A stretch of 64,000 bases of DNA from Rhodanobacteraceae bacterium (GTDB taxonomy: Bacteria > Pseudomonadota > Gammaproteobacteria > Xanthomonadales > SZUA-5), in assembly GCA_016713135.1 (NCBI GenBank), contig JADJPR010000023.1:310001-374000 (forward strand), written 5' to 3'. Position numbers and translations under genes: made by a program. The notes under the pieces are model-generated. The model had not been told where the DNA came from. It ran no database searches and was given only the letters and a program-made list of their open reading frames with translations. This document shows positions 48,002 through 56,939 of the stretch, in pieces (position 1 is the stretch's first letter; every line of letters begins with the position of its first letter).

Positions 48002-49063
48002 TCAGCCCAGATTCAAGGCGCCGCCGACCGCCTGCGCGGTGGCGCGCACCACCGGGATCACCCGCTGGTAGTCCAGGCGCGTAGGGCCGATCACACCGAG
48101 CACGCCGATCGGCCGCCCGTCGCGTCGGTAGGGCGCGGTGATCACCGCGCACGCGGCGAAGGGTTCGAAGCCGGATTCCTCGCCGATGAACAGGCGCACA
48201 TCGTCCGCGCGCACTGCGTTCTCGACCAGCTCCAGCAGGTCGCGCTGCTGCTCGAAGGCCTCGAACAGCCCGCGCAGGCGCTGCACGTCGGCCAGTTCCG
48301 CGTGCGCTGCCAGGCGACCTTCGCCGGAGATCAGCAGTTGTTCTTCGTTCGGCAGGCGCAAGGCCGCACCGGCGGCGTCCACCACCGCGCTGGTCGCGCC
48401 GTCCAGCGCCTGGCGCGCCGATTCGAGATCGCGCGCCAGGGTGTGCTGGATCGCCGGCAGGCACTGCCCGGCGAAGCGCTCGTTCAGCAGTTCGGCCGCG
48501 CGTTCCAGTTGCGCCGGTTCGATCGGGTGACTGGTCTGGACCAACCGGTTCTGCACCTGGCCATCGTCGAACACCAGGATCACCAGCAGCCGCCGCGGCG
48601 CCAGTTGCACGAAGTCGATCAGGCGCAGCGGCAGGCGCTCGCGGCGCGGCACCGACACGATCCCGGCACACCCGGTCAACTCGGACAGTAGCCGGCTGGC
48701 GCTGCGCAGCACCTGGTCGGGCGCGCCATCGGCCGGCAGCCGCGCACAGATCTGGTCGACCAGCGGCGTGGCCGGCGGCTCCACCTCGATCAGCGAGTCG
48801 ACGAACAGGCGGTAGCCGCGCGGTGTGGGCACGCGCCCGGCCGAGGTATGCGGCGAGCGGATCAGGCCGCCCGCCTCCAGGTCCGCGAGGATGTTGCGGA
48901 TGGTTGCCGGCGACAGGTCCAGCCCGCATTCGCGTGCCAGCTTGGCCGACGCCACCGGCTCGCCCGCCTCGATATAGCGTGCAATCAGGTCATGCAGCAG
49001 CTTGCGAGCGCGGGCGTCGAGGGCGTGCACCGGGGGCGTGGACTCTGCGGGTACTCCTGACAA
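48002..49063 (-). CDS. hrcA: Heat-inducible transcription repressor HrcA
   Basis: 353 residues. The N-terminal winged helix (RKLLHDLIARYIEAGEPVAS, LSPATIRNILADLEAGGLIR, HTSAGRVPTPRGYRLFVDSL) is the family's most conserved part. HrcA represses groESL/dnaK-type operons at CIRCE elements; I find no CIRCE (TTAGCACTC-N9-GAGTGCTAA) in the window. It is the first gene of hrcA-grpE-dnaK-dnaJ and divergent from recN. Confidence 0.95.
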   Translation of the reverse strand: MSGVPAESTPPVHALDARARKLLHDLIARYIEAGEPVASAKLARECGLDLSPATIRNILADLEAGGLIRSPHTSAGRVPTPRGYRLFVDSLIEVEPPATPLVDQICARLPADGAPDQVLRSASRLLSELTGCAGIVSVPRRERLPLRLIDFVQLAPRRLLVILVFDDGQVQNRLVQTSHPIEPAQLERAAELLNERFAGQCLPAIQHTLARDLESARQALDGATSAVVDAAGAALRLPNEEQLLISGEGRLAAHAELADVQRLRGLFEAFEQQRDLLELVENAVRADDVRLFIGEESGFEPFAACAVITAPYRRDGRPIGVLGVIGPTRLDYQRVIPVVRATAQAVGGALNLG

Positions 49064-49096
49064 TTGGGGGCGGAGGGGGCCGGGGTCAAGGGCTGG

Positions 49097-49167
49097 CGGT
49101 TGGTGTTGGTGTTGGTGGTTATCGGTTATTGGTTGTTGGTTGTTGGTTGTTGGTTGTTGGTTGTTGG
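49097..49167. repeat. GTTGGT/GTTGTTGG tandem word array
   Basis: Iterations of TTGGTGTTGGTG and then GGTTGTTGGTTGTTGG over about 70 bases between hrcA and recN. The complementary arm (CCAACACCAATACCAACAAC, 51314-51333) is 2.1 kb away on the far side of recN. Confidence 0.8.
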
Positions 49168-49326
49168 CAGCGACGCGCCGCGGGCCTGTGGGAGCCGGCC
49201 ATGTCGGCGGTCTTTCCCTCGGCCCATGCTGCCGACCGCAAGCGACAACCCCTGCGATGGTTGCAAGCCGCAGCGACGCGCGGCGATAGTGGCGGGATCG
49301 TCTTTTCGTCGGAGCGCTGCCCTTCC

Positions 49327-50994
49327 ATGCTGCAAAGCCTCAGCATCCGCGACTTCGCGGTGGTCGGCCGGGTCGATTTGCCGATCGCCGCCGGGATGAC
49401 CGTGATCACGGGCGAAACCGGCGCGGGCAAGTCGATCCTGGTCGACGCGTTGTCGCTGGTCTCCGGCCTGCGCGCGGACTCTGGCGCAGTGCGCAGTGGC
49501 GCCGAGCGCACCGAGATCGCCGCGGAATTCGCGCTGCAGTCCTTGCCCGCGGTGCGCGACTGGCTGCAGCAGCAGGAACTGGATGAGGACGCGAGTTGCC
49601 TGATGCGCCGCGTGGTGCGCGCCGATGGCGGCTCGCGTGCCTTCATCAATGGGCGCGCCGCCACCCTGCCGCAGATGCGCGAACTCGCCGGCATGCTGCT
49701 GGAGATCCACGGCCAGCACGAACACCAGGCCCTGCTGGCGCGCGCGCACCAGCTGGATTTGCTCGACCAGTACGCCCAGGAATCTGCGCTACGGCGAGAG
49801 GTGCGCGGGCACGCGGAACGCTGGCGCGCGCTGGGTGCCGGGATCGACGAGCTGCGGCGCAACTCGCGCGATGGCAGCGACTTGGTCGAATTCCTGAAGC
49901 ACGCGCTGGCCGAACTGGAACAGGCGGACCCGACCGCCGCCCGGCTGGCCGAACTGGAGAGCGAGCACCGGCGGCTGGCACATGCCGGCGAGCTGATCGA
50001 AGGGCTGGCGCGGCTGGAGGAGTCCCTCGGCGGCGACGAAGGCGGTGTCGACCGGGCGCTTGGCCACGCTGGCCATGAGCTGTCGCGACTGCTGGGCTTC
50101 GATGCCGCGCTGGGCGAGGCCGCCAGCCTGATCGAATCGGCCAGCGTGCAGATCGACGAGGCGCTCGGACTGATCCGGCGCCGGCGCGAGGCTATCGACA
50201 TCGACCCCGAACGCCTGGGCGAGCTGGAACGCGATCTCGGCCGCCTGCACGCGCTGGCACGCAAGCACCGGGTGGCGCTGCACGACCTGGACAGCGTGCG
50301 CGAGGACCTGAAGCAACGGCTCGCCGCCGCCGAGGGCGCGGGCGAGCGCCTGCAACAGCTGCAGGCCGAGCAGGCCGCCGCGCTGGCCGACTACCAGCGC
50401 AGCGCGCGCCGCTTGAGCGAGCGCCGCCGCAACGCTGCCACCCGTCTCGGCACCGAAGTCACCCGGCTGATGCAGGAGCTCGGCATGGGAGGCGGTCGCT
50501 TCGAATGCGCGCTCGAATCGCACACCGGCGAGCCGCGCGCCGACGGCGACGAGGACGTCGAGTTCCTGGTCACGGCAAATCCCGGCATGCCGCCACGCCC
50601 GCTGCGCAAGGTGGCATCGGGCGGCGAACTGGCGCGCATCAGCCTGGCGATCAAGGTCGCCACCATCGCCCTCGACGACACGCCGGTGCTGGTGTTCGAC
50701 GAGGTCGATTCAGGCATCGGCGGCGCCGTCGCCGAGATCGTCGGACGCAAACTGCGCGAGCTTGGCCAGCGCCGCCAGGTGCTGTGCGTCACCCATTTGC
50801 CCCAGGTCGCCGCCTGTGCGCACCAGCACCTGCGCGTCAGCAAGGCCAGCAGCGGTGCCGTCACCGAATCGTCGGTCACCCTGCTCGACCAGGCTGCGCG
50901 CGCCGAGGAACTGGCGCGCATGCTCGGCGGCGTCGACATCACCTCCGCCACCCGCGCGGCGGAGGCGGACCTGCTGCAGCGGCTCAGTGCCTGA
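49327..50994 (+). CDS. recN: DNA repair protein RecN
   Basis: 555 residues from the ATG at 49327. SMC-like ATPase: Walker A GETGAGKS at residues 29-36, long coiled coils from about 160 to 375, ABC signature ASGGELARISLAI and Walker B VLVFDEVDSGIGG near 453-466. It helps join broken DNA ends in recombinational repair. I found no LexA box just upstream. Confidence 0.96.
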   Translation: MLQSLSIRDFAVVGRVDLPIAAGMTVITGETGAGKSILVDALSLVSGLRADSGAVRSGAERTEIAAEFALQSLPAVRDWLQQQELDEDASCLMRRVVRADGGSRAFINGRAATLPQMRELAGMLLEIHGQHEHQALLARAHQLDLLDQYAQESALRREVRGHAERWRALGAGIDELRRNSRDGSDLVEFLKHALAELEQADPTAARLAELESEHRRLAHAGELIEGLARLEESLGGDEGGVDRALGHAGHELSRLLGFDAALGEAASLIESASVQIDEALGLIRRRREAIDIDPERLGELERDLGRLHALARKHRVALHDLDSVREDLKQRLAAAEGAGERLQQLQAEQAAALADYQRSARRLSERRRNAATRLGTEVTRLMQELGMGGGRFECALESHTGEPRADGDEDVEFLVTANPGMPPRPLRKVASGGELARISLAIKVATIALDDTPVLVFDEVDSGIGGAVAEIVGRKLRELGQRRQVLCVTHLPQVAACAHQHLRVSKASSGAVTESSVTLLDQAARAEELARMLGGVDITSATRAAEADLLQRLSA

Positions 50995-51018
50995 GAAGCG
51001 GTGAGTTGTTTGCTGTTC

Positions 51019-51105
51019 GCGTAGCCCGGTGTGCGCGCGCAGCGCGCTCACGGGGTACTTGTCGCCAGCACCCGGAGAACCGCTGCGCGGCACTCCGGGC
51101 TACGC
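51019..51105. repeat. Palindromic intergenic repeat, copy 2
   Basis: 87 bases with 11-base terminal inverted repeats GCGTAGCCCGG and CCGGGCTACGC, and inside them GCGCGCAGCGCG opposite CGCTGCGCGG. It matches the elements at 8076 and 53590. It lies just after recN. Confidence 0.85.
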
Positions 51106-51138
51106 GAAATCAACGCCTCGCGACGGGACTTCGGCTCT

Positions 51139-51303
51139 CCTGATTCGTACCAATCCTCATCGCCGATCGACCGGCGATGCGAAAAGCGTTCGGACAAGGT
51201 CCGAACCCACAGATGCCGCAAGCTTGCTGTGCGTGGGTTTGGACCTTGTCCAAACGCTGTTGCTCTTGGGGCGCTCCCGCGATGAGGATTGGTACGAATC
51301 AGG
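51139..51303. mobile_element. 165-base palindromic MITE, copy 2
   Basis: Starts CCTGATTCGTACCAATCCTC and ends GATTGGTACGAATCAGG; inner inverted repeats GTTCGGACAAGGTCCGAAC and GTTTGGACCTTGTCCAAAC. It is the reverse-oriented near-copy of 41804-41968, differing at only a few positions, so it moved recently. It sits between recN and fur. Confidence 0.9.
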
Positions 51304-51362
51304 CCGGCTCCTTCCAACACCAATACCAACAACCAACACTGCTTCTCCCGGTGGCAGTCGCC

Positions 51363-51791
51363 TCAGCCCTTCTTCGGCCGCACGTACAGCACCAGGCTGT
51401 GATCGGCCAGCTCGTAGCCGGCCTTGTCGGCGATCTCGCGCTGCAGGCGCTCGATGTCGGCGTTCTGGAATTCGATGACCTTGCCGGTCTCGACGCAGAC
51501 CATGTGGTCGTGGTGGCCGTCGGCATCCAGTTCATACACCGACTGGCCGCCTTCGAAATGGTGCCGGACGACGATGCCGGCGGCCTCGAACTGGTTCAGC
51601 ACGCGATAAACCGTGGCCAGGCCGATGTCGTCGCCCTGCTCCAGCAGTTCGCGGTAGACATCTTCGGCCGTCATGTGCTTCTTCTGGGCACTCCCCAGGA
51701 TGTCGAGGATGCGCATCCGCGGATGGGTGACCTTGAGGCCCACCTTGCGCAGGTCCTGGCTCTCGACGGGGCGTTCGGCGCGCTGGGGCAT
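51363..51791 (-). CDS. fur: Ferric uptake regulator Fur
   Basis: 142 residues from the ATG at 51791. N-terminal winged helix (KVTHPRMRILDILGSAQKKH, GLATVYRVLNQFEAAG) and the metal-binding segment DGHHDHMVCVETGKVIEF. The second Cys of the usual CXXC pair is replaced by Thr-Gly context (CVETG), as I recall for xanthomonad Fur. It represses iron uptake genes when iron is sufficient. It is divergent from bamE, a common arrangement. Confidence 0.95.
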   Translation of the reverse strand: MPQRAERPVESQDLRKVGLKVTHPRMRILDILGSAQKKHMTAEDVYRELLEQGDDIGLATVYRVLNQFEAAGIVVRHHFEGGQSVYELDADGHHDHMVCVETGKVIEFQNADIERLQREIADKAGYELADHSLVLYVRPKKG

Positions 51792-51876
51792 GGTCTCGGC
51801 CTCTGAGCTCGTTGGGATCGGGTTGATCTTCGGCACTGTATTATCCCCCGCTTCCGTTGCCTGACGTGGAAATCTG

Positions 51877-52254
51877 ATGCGAGCCATTCTAGCCCTGCCG
51901 CTGCTTCTCGCCTTGACCGGCTGCAACATGCTCTACAAGCAGAGCGTGCAGCAGGGCAATCTGCTGGAGACCGATCAGGTCGACGCGTTGAAGCCGGGCA
52001 TGACCAAGCGTCAGGTGATGCTGGTGCTGGGCACCCCGGCATTGCAGAGCCCGTTCCACGACAACCGCTGGGATTACGTCTCCAGCTACAAGGATGGCGA
52101 CGGCGTGGTTGATCTCAAGCGCCTGACGGTGGTGTTCGAGGACAATGTGCTGGTGCGCATCGAGGGCGACTACGAACCGGGCAAGGGCGTGCGCGCCAAG
52201 GGCACCGATCCGGAATCGCCGCTCGACGAGAAGGCCGAAGACAGCAAGGGCTGA
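51877..52254 (+). CDS. bamE: Outer membrane assembly lipoprotein BamE
   Basis: 125 residues with lipobox LALTGC (Cys16). The SmpA/OmlA signature is present: QVDALKPGMTKRQVMLVLGT, then WDYVSSYKDGDG and LTVVFEDNVLVRIEG. It is a subunit of the BAM complex that inserts outer membrane proteins. Its promoter region (85 bases) is shared with fur. Confidence 0.95.
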   Translation: MRAILALPLLLALTGCNMLYKQSVQQGNLLETDQVDALKPGMTKRQVMLVLGTPALQSPFHDNRWDYVSSYKDGDGVVDLKRLTVVFEDNVLVRIEGDYEPGKGVRAKGTDPESPLDEKAEDSKG

Positions 52255-52257
52255 GTT

Positions 52258-52536
52258 TCAGCGACGCGCCGCGTGCGCCGCGCGGCGGCGGCGCGATTCC
52301 TTCGGGTCGAACACCAGCTCGCGGTAGATTTCGACCCGGTCGCCGTCGCGCAGCAGTTCCTCGGGCGGACAGCGCTTGCCGTGGATGCCGGTGTCGAGCG
52401 CAGATGGCAGTTCGTCGCGCAGCCCACATGTGGCGATCGCATCGGCCACCGTCGATCCCGCGGGCAGCTCCAGCGCCACCAACTGTTGCCGCTGCGGCAA
52501 GGCCCAGGCCACTTCGATCCGCAGCGTCTCAGGCAC
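52258..52536 (-). CDS. rnfH: RnfH-family protein (UPF0125)
   Basis: 92 residues from GTG at 52536 (VPETLRIEVAWALPQRQQLV). Ubiquitin-like small protein family with RVEIYRELVFDPKESRRRRA at the end, the family hallmark. The start overlaps the ratA stop by eight bases. The ratA-rnfH pair beside smpB is conserved in gammaproteobacteria. Biochemical role not settled. Confidence 0.92.
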   Translation of the reverse strand: MPETLRIEVAWALPQRQQLVALELPAGSTVADAIATCGLRDELPSALDTGIHGKRCPPEELLRDGDRVEIYRELVFDPKESRRRRAAHAARR

Positions 52537-52963
52537 GCCCGAACTCCATCCGCGCCGCGCGGCAGAAGTCGTCAACCATCCGGTCGGCGACCCGCCGGAA
52601 GCCCAACGCCAGCGCGCCGGCCACCAGGCCCGAGCTGACCTCGAACACCAGGTCCAGGCCCACCCGCGTGCCGATCTCGCCCACCGGATCGAAGCGCCAG
52701 TGCCCCTGCAACTGGCGGAAGGGCCCGGAGAGCAGGCGCAGTTCGATCCGCGACGGCGGGGTCTCGATGTTCTCGGTCGAAAAACTGACCGAGATACCGG
52801 CCACCCGGACTGCCAGCTCCGCACGCACACACGCGCCCTCGCGCGCCAGCACCTGCGCCCCCGAGCACCAGTCGAACCAACGCGGGTAACGCTCGAAATC
52901 CGCCACCAGGCCAAACATCAACGCCGGCACATGCGGCACCAGCGCCTGACGCTGAATGCGCAC
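52529..52963 (-). CDS. ratA: RatA/Coq10-type START-domain protein
   Basis: 144 residues from GTG at 52963; the ATG at 53038 would add 25 residues of low-complexity sequence. Family pattern: ALVPHVPALMFGLVADFERY at the start, FSTENIETPPSRIELRLLSG in the middle, and VADRMVDDFCRAA at the end. Relatives bind ubiquinone or, in E. coli, were described as a ribosome-association toxin. It is divergent from smpB. Confidence 0.9.
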   Translation of the reverse strand: MRIQRQALVPHVPALMFGLVADFERYPRWFDWCSGAQVLAREGACVRAELAVRVAGISVSFSTENIETPPSRIELRLLSGPFRQLQGHWRFDPVGEIGTRVGLDLVFEVSSGLVAGALALGFRRVADRMVDDFCRAARMEFGRA

Positions 52964-53051
52964 CTCGGAACGCTCGGCGCCGGGCTTGGCACCGATCCCC
53001 GGATCGGGCGAAGATGGAGAGCTGGGCCCAGGAGCCATCGATCAGGTACAC

Positions 53052-53534
53052 ATGAGCAAGAAGAACAACGATAGCTCACGCGGCGGCGTCATCGCCGTCA
53101 ACAAGCGCGCACGTTTCGATTACCACGTCGACGAGCGGCTGGAAGCCGGCATTGCGCTGGAAGGCTGGGAGGTCAAGAGCCTGCGCGACGGCCGCATCCA
53201 GTTCGGCGAGAGCTACGCCCTGATCAAGAATGGCGAGGCCTACCTCTTCGGCGCGCAGATCACGCCGCTGATCTCGGCTTCCACGCATGTGGTTGCCGAC
53301 AAAATGCGCAACCGCAAGCTGCTGCTGCACAAGGCGGAACTGAACCGGCTGATCGGCGCGGTGGAACGCAAGGGCTACACCGTGATTCCGCTGTCGCTGT
53401 ACTGGAAAGGCAATCGCGTGAAGGTGGAACTCGGCCTGGCCAAGGGCAAGAAGGAACACGACAAGCGCGACACCGAGAAGGAGCGCGACTGGCAGCGCGA
53501 CAAGGGCCGGATCATGCGCGAGCGCAATCGCTGA
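53052..53534 (+). CDS. smpB: tmRNA-binding protein SmpB
   Basis: 160 residues with the SmpB core: VIAVNKRARFDYHVDERLEA, GWEVKSLRDGRIQF, LLLHKAELNRL, and a basic C-terminal tail (RDTEKERDWQRDKGRIMRER) that enters the decoding centre. It works with the tmRNA encoded 300 bases downstream to rescue stalled ribosomes. Confidence 0.97.
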   Translation: MSKKNNDSSRGGVIAVNKRARFDYHVDERLEAGIALEGWEVKSLRDGRIQFGESYALIKNGEAYLFGAQITPLISASTHVVADKMRNRKLLLHKAELNRLIGAVERKGYTVIPLSLYWKGNRVKVELGLAKGKKEHDKRDTEKERDWQRDKGRIMRERNR

Positions 53535-53589
53535 GGGAGCCCTTGTCACGCTGCTCGGCACTTTCGTGGTCGCATCGAACCGCGGCTGC

Positions 53590-53678
53590 GCGTAGCCCGC
53601 CGGTACGCGCGCAGCGCGTGAGACGGGGTGCTTGCCGCAAGCACCCGCTGAGCCGCTGCGCGGCACAACGGGCTACGC
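53590..53678. repeat. Palindromic intergenic repeat, copy 3
   Basis: 89 bases, GCGTAGCCCG at one end and CGGGCTACGC at the other, with CGCGCGCAGCGCG inside and GGGGTGCTTG-CCG-CAAGCACCC in the centre. The same family as 8076 and 51019. It lies between smpB and ssrA. Confidence 0.85.
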
Positions 53679-53794
53679 AATGACCTTGGCTCCCGCCGGC
53701 AGTCTGGCAAGGCGCCGCCCGCGCCCCGCCCGCGCTCGGAACCGCGATCCAGCGAAAACAGCGGCCGAAACTGAACGCCGCGCCGACACTGCCA

Positions 53795-53823
53795 TTGCAA
53801 GCCCACACCCCCGCCCCTACACT
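53795..53823 (+). promoter_or_regulatory. Sigma-70-type promoter of ssrA
   Basis: TTGCAA (53795-53800), a 17-base spacer, and TACACT (53818-53823). The predicted start is a few bases before the mature tmRNA 5' end at 53836, as expected for a precursor trimmed by RNase P. Confidence 0.7.
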
Positions 53824-53835
53824 TGGTTCTGCAAC

Positions 53836-54186
53836 GGGGGCGCAATGGCTTCGACGGAAGTCACGAAACCTTGGGTGCATGCCGAGGGGGTAGCTTTCCT
53901 CGTTAATCCAGCTGCAAGACTCTAGTCGCGAACGACGAAGTCTACGCTCTGGCGGCCTAAGGCCGCCTAACCGCCCTACCTTGTGTTCGTGCTCGGTAAA
54001 GGCGGGTCAGAATCACGAAATCGTGAGCCACGCGGGCCTGACGCGGGCAACTAAAACCACCAGGCTGGTTGCGCAGCTTTCCCGCCGGTTGGAGCGCGGC
54101 GCAACGAGAACGAAGATCCGGCTAAGCATGTAGAGCACGAGACGTAGGGCTTGCGGACGGGGGTTCGACTCCCCCCGCCTCCACCA
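53836..54186 (+). ncRNA. ssrA: Transfer-messenger RNA (tmRNA)
   Basis: 351 bases. The 5' end GGGGGCGCAATGGCTTCGAC and the 3' end GGGGGTTCGACTCCCCCCGC-CTCCACCA form the alanine-tRNA-like part, including the T-loop GTTCGACTC. The resume codon GCG at 53928 opens a reading frame for ANDEVYALAA ending in TAA at 53958-53960, a typical proteolysis tag. It acts with SmpB to tag and release stalled peptides. A 9.2-kb element is integrated at its 3' end without changing the mature RNA. Confidence 0.97.
54175..54186 (+). other. attL core at the ssrA 3' end
   Basis: CCGCCTCCACCA is the last 12 bases of ssrA and is repeated at 63373-63384. The match extends a little as GACTCC before a short gap. This marks the left junction of the integrated element. 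Confidence 0.88.
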
Positions 54187-54220
54187 GTTAAGTAGTTCAG
54201 GAAGTGCCAACAAGTACCGT

Positions 54221-54247
54221 AACCCCGCGAAATGCGGGGTTTTTTTT
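54221..54247 (+). terminator. Element-supplied terminator after ssrA
   Basis: AACCCCGC-GAAAT-GCGGGGTT followed by TTTTTTTG. It lies 35 bases into the element and replaces the original ssrA terminator, which now sits beyond attR. Confidence 0.85.
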
Positions 54248-54419
54248 GCCTTTTGCTTGGGTTTGGCGTGGGATGAAATCAGGTGGTATCGGGTGACTAC
54301 AGGCACAAAATGGGGTTACGGTTAGGGGTAGCGGCGACCCTGCGGGGGTACGGAGCAGTTCGACTCCCTACCCCGCCCGATTGGGAGTCGCCCCCCGTCC
54401 GGAACGGAGTTGTGCCCCA

Positions 54420-55666
54420 ATGCCCCTGACTGATTCCACGATCCGCGGAGCTTCGGCCCCGGACAAACCGCGCAAGCTCGCCGACGAGAAGGGGTTGTTC
54501 TTGCTCGTCAATCCCAACGGATCAAAGCTGTGGCGCCTGAAATACAGGATGGCGGGCAAGGAAAGTTGCTCGCGCTCGGCGCCTTCCCGGACGTGGGGTT
54601 GAAGAAGGCACGCGACCGCCGCGACGAAGCCCGGAAGCTGATAGCCGACGGGATCGACCCGAACGCCGTCCGAAAGAAAGAGAAAGCCGAAGCCGCGGGC
54701 GCGGACACCTTCGGATACGTCGCAGAAGACTGGTTCAAGCGCCAGCGGGAGAACTGGACCGAAGGCCACGCCGTGACTGTGCGCAGCCGTCTGGACCGAG
54801 ACGTGCTGCCCTACTTGGCCCGGCGACCGCTTCGAGAAATTGACGCGCCGGAGTTGCTGACCGTGCTGCGCCGTGTCGAGTCGCGCGGCGCCGTCGAGTC
54901 CGCGCACCGAATCAAGACAATATGCGGGCAGGTCTTCGCCTATGCGGTCGCCATCGGCAGCGCGACCCGCAACCCGGCCGCCGACATTGGGCCGGGCGCG
55001 ATCAGGCCGGCGCGAGTCAAGCCGATGGCGGCCGTTCTGAAGCCAGCCGAAGTCGGGGCGCTGCTGCTTGCAATCGACGACTACAGCGGGACACACGTTG
55101 TCCGGTGCGCCTTCAAGCTCGCCCCGTTGGTATTCGTTCGCCCCGGCGAGTTGCGCGCCGCCGAGTGGTCAGAATTTGACCTGGACGCCGACGCGCCGCA
55201 GTGGGTCATACCAGCCGCGCGGATGAAGCTAAAGTTGGAACACAAAGCCGACCCGACGCGCTCGCACATCGTCCCCCTTAGTCGTCAGTCCGTCGCCGTC
55301 TTGAAAGACTTGCAGCAACTAACCGGCACCGGGCGCTTTGTGTTTCCGGGCCACGGCTCACATGGCGACGCCTACGCGCGTCCGATGTCGGAGAACGCGA
55401 TCACCGCGGGGTTGCGCCGGATGGGTTACAGCGGGGACGAAATGACGGGCCACGGCTTCCGATCCATAGCGAGCACAATGCTTAACGAGCGCGGATTCAA
55501 CCCTGATGCGATAGAGGCGCAATTGGCGCACACGACCGGTTCAAAGGTCCGGGCCGCGTACAACCGGGCTCGCTACTTGGACGAACGCCGAGCAATGATG
55601 CAGGCTTGGGCTGATCTGCTTGACTCCCTGAAGGAAACCGCGAAGGCCGCGAAGGTCGCCAAGTGA
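54420..55666 (+). CDS. int: Tyrosine-type integrase (P4-like), with single-base frameshift
   Basis: About 416 residues when corrected. The N-terminal DUF4102-type arm-binding domain (MPLTDSTIRGASAPDKPRKL, LWRLKYRMAGKE) runs in one frame to 54563-54565; adding one A there joins it to KLLALGAFPDVGLKKARDRR and onward. Catalytic residues are visible: Arg in RPGELRAAEW, HGFRSIAST, and the Tyr in RAAYNRARYL. It inserts and excises the element at ssrA. The missing base is in an AAA run; sequencing error or real inactivation cannot be separated here. Confidence 0.9.
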
Positions 55667-56331
55667 AGACCGGACGCCCCGCCGGCATCCGATCTCGACC
55701 GCTCTCCGGCTGGGGATCTGAGCTATCGCAGGCGCAGGCACGGGCCGTGCGCGAATACATTCGCGTCCACACTGAGCCTGAAGTCGCAGGCGATGCCGAC
55801 AAGCTGACTGAGCTTCAGCAGCACGTCGCGGAGCTTTTCGAGATCTACACAAGCGCAACGGCCGCCCGAGCCGAGCGCGTCGGCGCTTCGCTCGAACTCG
55901 CCGACCTTCGCGCCATTGCCGACGATGCCGAAGCCGTGGCCGAAGCTGGCGACGCCGCGCCGCGCGCCTTGCTTTCGAGACTTCGCCGACGGCTGGCGAA
56001 TTTCCCGCCGTTCGCGGAACCGATGATTGCCGTGCCCGACGTGTCCGGGCACTTCGCGCGCCTGGACCGTCTGCGCGCCGCCCTGGCGCACCGAACGCCG
56101 CCCGACGCCGCCGACCTGCGCGCGCTTGCCACCGCCTGCCGCGCCTGCCCACGTCCACCGAATCATACGAAGGCCAGCCGGGCGCCCGCGGACCGGCTTC
56201 AACAAGCACTTGCCGCAATGGCCGCCGCGATGCCGCTGAAGCAGGAGCGAGGCGAAAACGTGCGGCAAAACTTCGTTGTTGGAATCTCAGGGATTCTCGG
56301 GCTGGATCGCACAACCTACCGCCGCCGGTAG
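55663..56331 (+). CDS. Element-encoded protein of unknown function
   Basis: 222 residues from GTG at 55663, overlapping the integrase stop by GTGA. Strongly Ala/Arg/Glu-rich and predicted mostly helical, with a coiled-coil-like segment (LTELQQHVAELFEIYTSATA) and two nearby cysteines (TACRACPRPP). No family recognised. Confidence 0.65.
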   Translation: MKTGRPAGIRSRPLSGWGSELSQAQARAVREYIRVHTEPEVAGDADKLTELQQHVAELFEIYTSATAARAERVGASLELADLRAIADDAEAVAEAGDAAPRALLSRLRRRLANFPPFAEPMIAVPDVSGHFARLDRLRAALAHRTPPDAADLRALATACRACPRPPNHTKASRAPADRLQQALAAMAAAMPLKQERGENVRQNFVVGISGILGLDRTTYRRR

Positions 56332-56439
56332 TTTCGCCAGAGATTCCGGCAAGCGGCAGTCGTTGCCGTGTCAAAGAATCCACATCGCCTGTTCCAAGGC
56401 CGCCCACGCACTACCGCGAGGGCGCACCGGAGACCAGCG

Positions 56440-56661
56440 ATGCCGAACACCAATTCAGCCGCACCGACTGCCGCCTTTTGGCGTCTTCCAGCGGTGTGCG
56501 CTTTCCTTCAATTCAGCCGATCAACCCTGCTCCGCCGCGTCGCTTCGGGCGAGTTCCCGGCGCCCGTGCGCCTGGGGCCGAACACGATTGCCTGGCCCGC
56601 CGCCGACGTGCGCGCCTGGGCAGCGGCAAAGGTCGCCGAGCGCGACGGGCGGGCCGCGTAA
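56440..56661 (+). CDS. AlpA-like DNA-binding regulator
   Basis: 73 residues from the ATG at 56440 (GGAG upstream). MerR/AlpA-type helix-turn-helix: FWRLPAVCAFLQFSRSTLLR, then GEFPAPVRLGPNTIAWPAAD and VRAWAAAKVAERD, the classic AlpA pattern. Such proteins act as excisionase or activator in P4-like satellites. It overlaps the next gene (TAATG). Confidence 0.85.
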   Translation: MPNTNSAAPTAAFWRLPAVCAFLQFSRSTLLRRVASGEFPAPVRLGPNTIAWPAADVRAWAAAKVAERDGRAA

Positions 56662-56939
56662 TGAACGCCGCCGAGCGAGAGCACAACGACACCGCACGCC
56701 GCGCCCGCTACTCCGGTGCTTTCCGCCCCGCCATCGTCACCGCAACTGCCGACACCGGCCGCGCGCTGGCCGAACTGGTAGCCGGTGCCGACGCGCTCGC
56801 CGCCGCTGCCGACCGCTTGAACCGAACACGCGACCCGCGGGAAGCCGAAGCACTCGCGCTTCAGGCCGATGCAATCCGCCGGGCCGCGTTGCTGGCGCGC
56901 GCCGCGCTGCTGGCTGGAGGCGACGATGCAAGACCCTGA
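56661..56939 (+). CDS. Small helical element protein
   Basis: 92 residues, Ala/Arg-rich and helical (AELVAGADALAAAADRLNRT, ADAIRRAALLARAALLAG). It starts on the last base of the AlpA stop and overlaps the next start, so it belongs to the same operon. Function unknown. Confidence 0.6.
   Translation: MNAAEREHNDTARRARYSGAFRPAIVTATADTGRALAELVAGADALAAAADRLNRTRDPREAEALALQADAIRRAALLARAALLAGGDDARP

Noticed and set aside
49064..49326. CIRCE operator for HrcA upstream of hrcA
   Set aside because: No TTAGCACTC / GAGTGCTAA pair is present here or near grpE and dnaK.
48823..49326. Upstream extension of the recN frame
   Set aside because: It overlaps hrcA and the GTTGGT array; recN proteins begin at the ATG at 49327 with MLQSLSIRDF.
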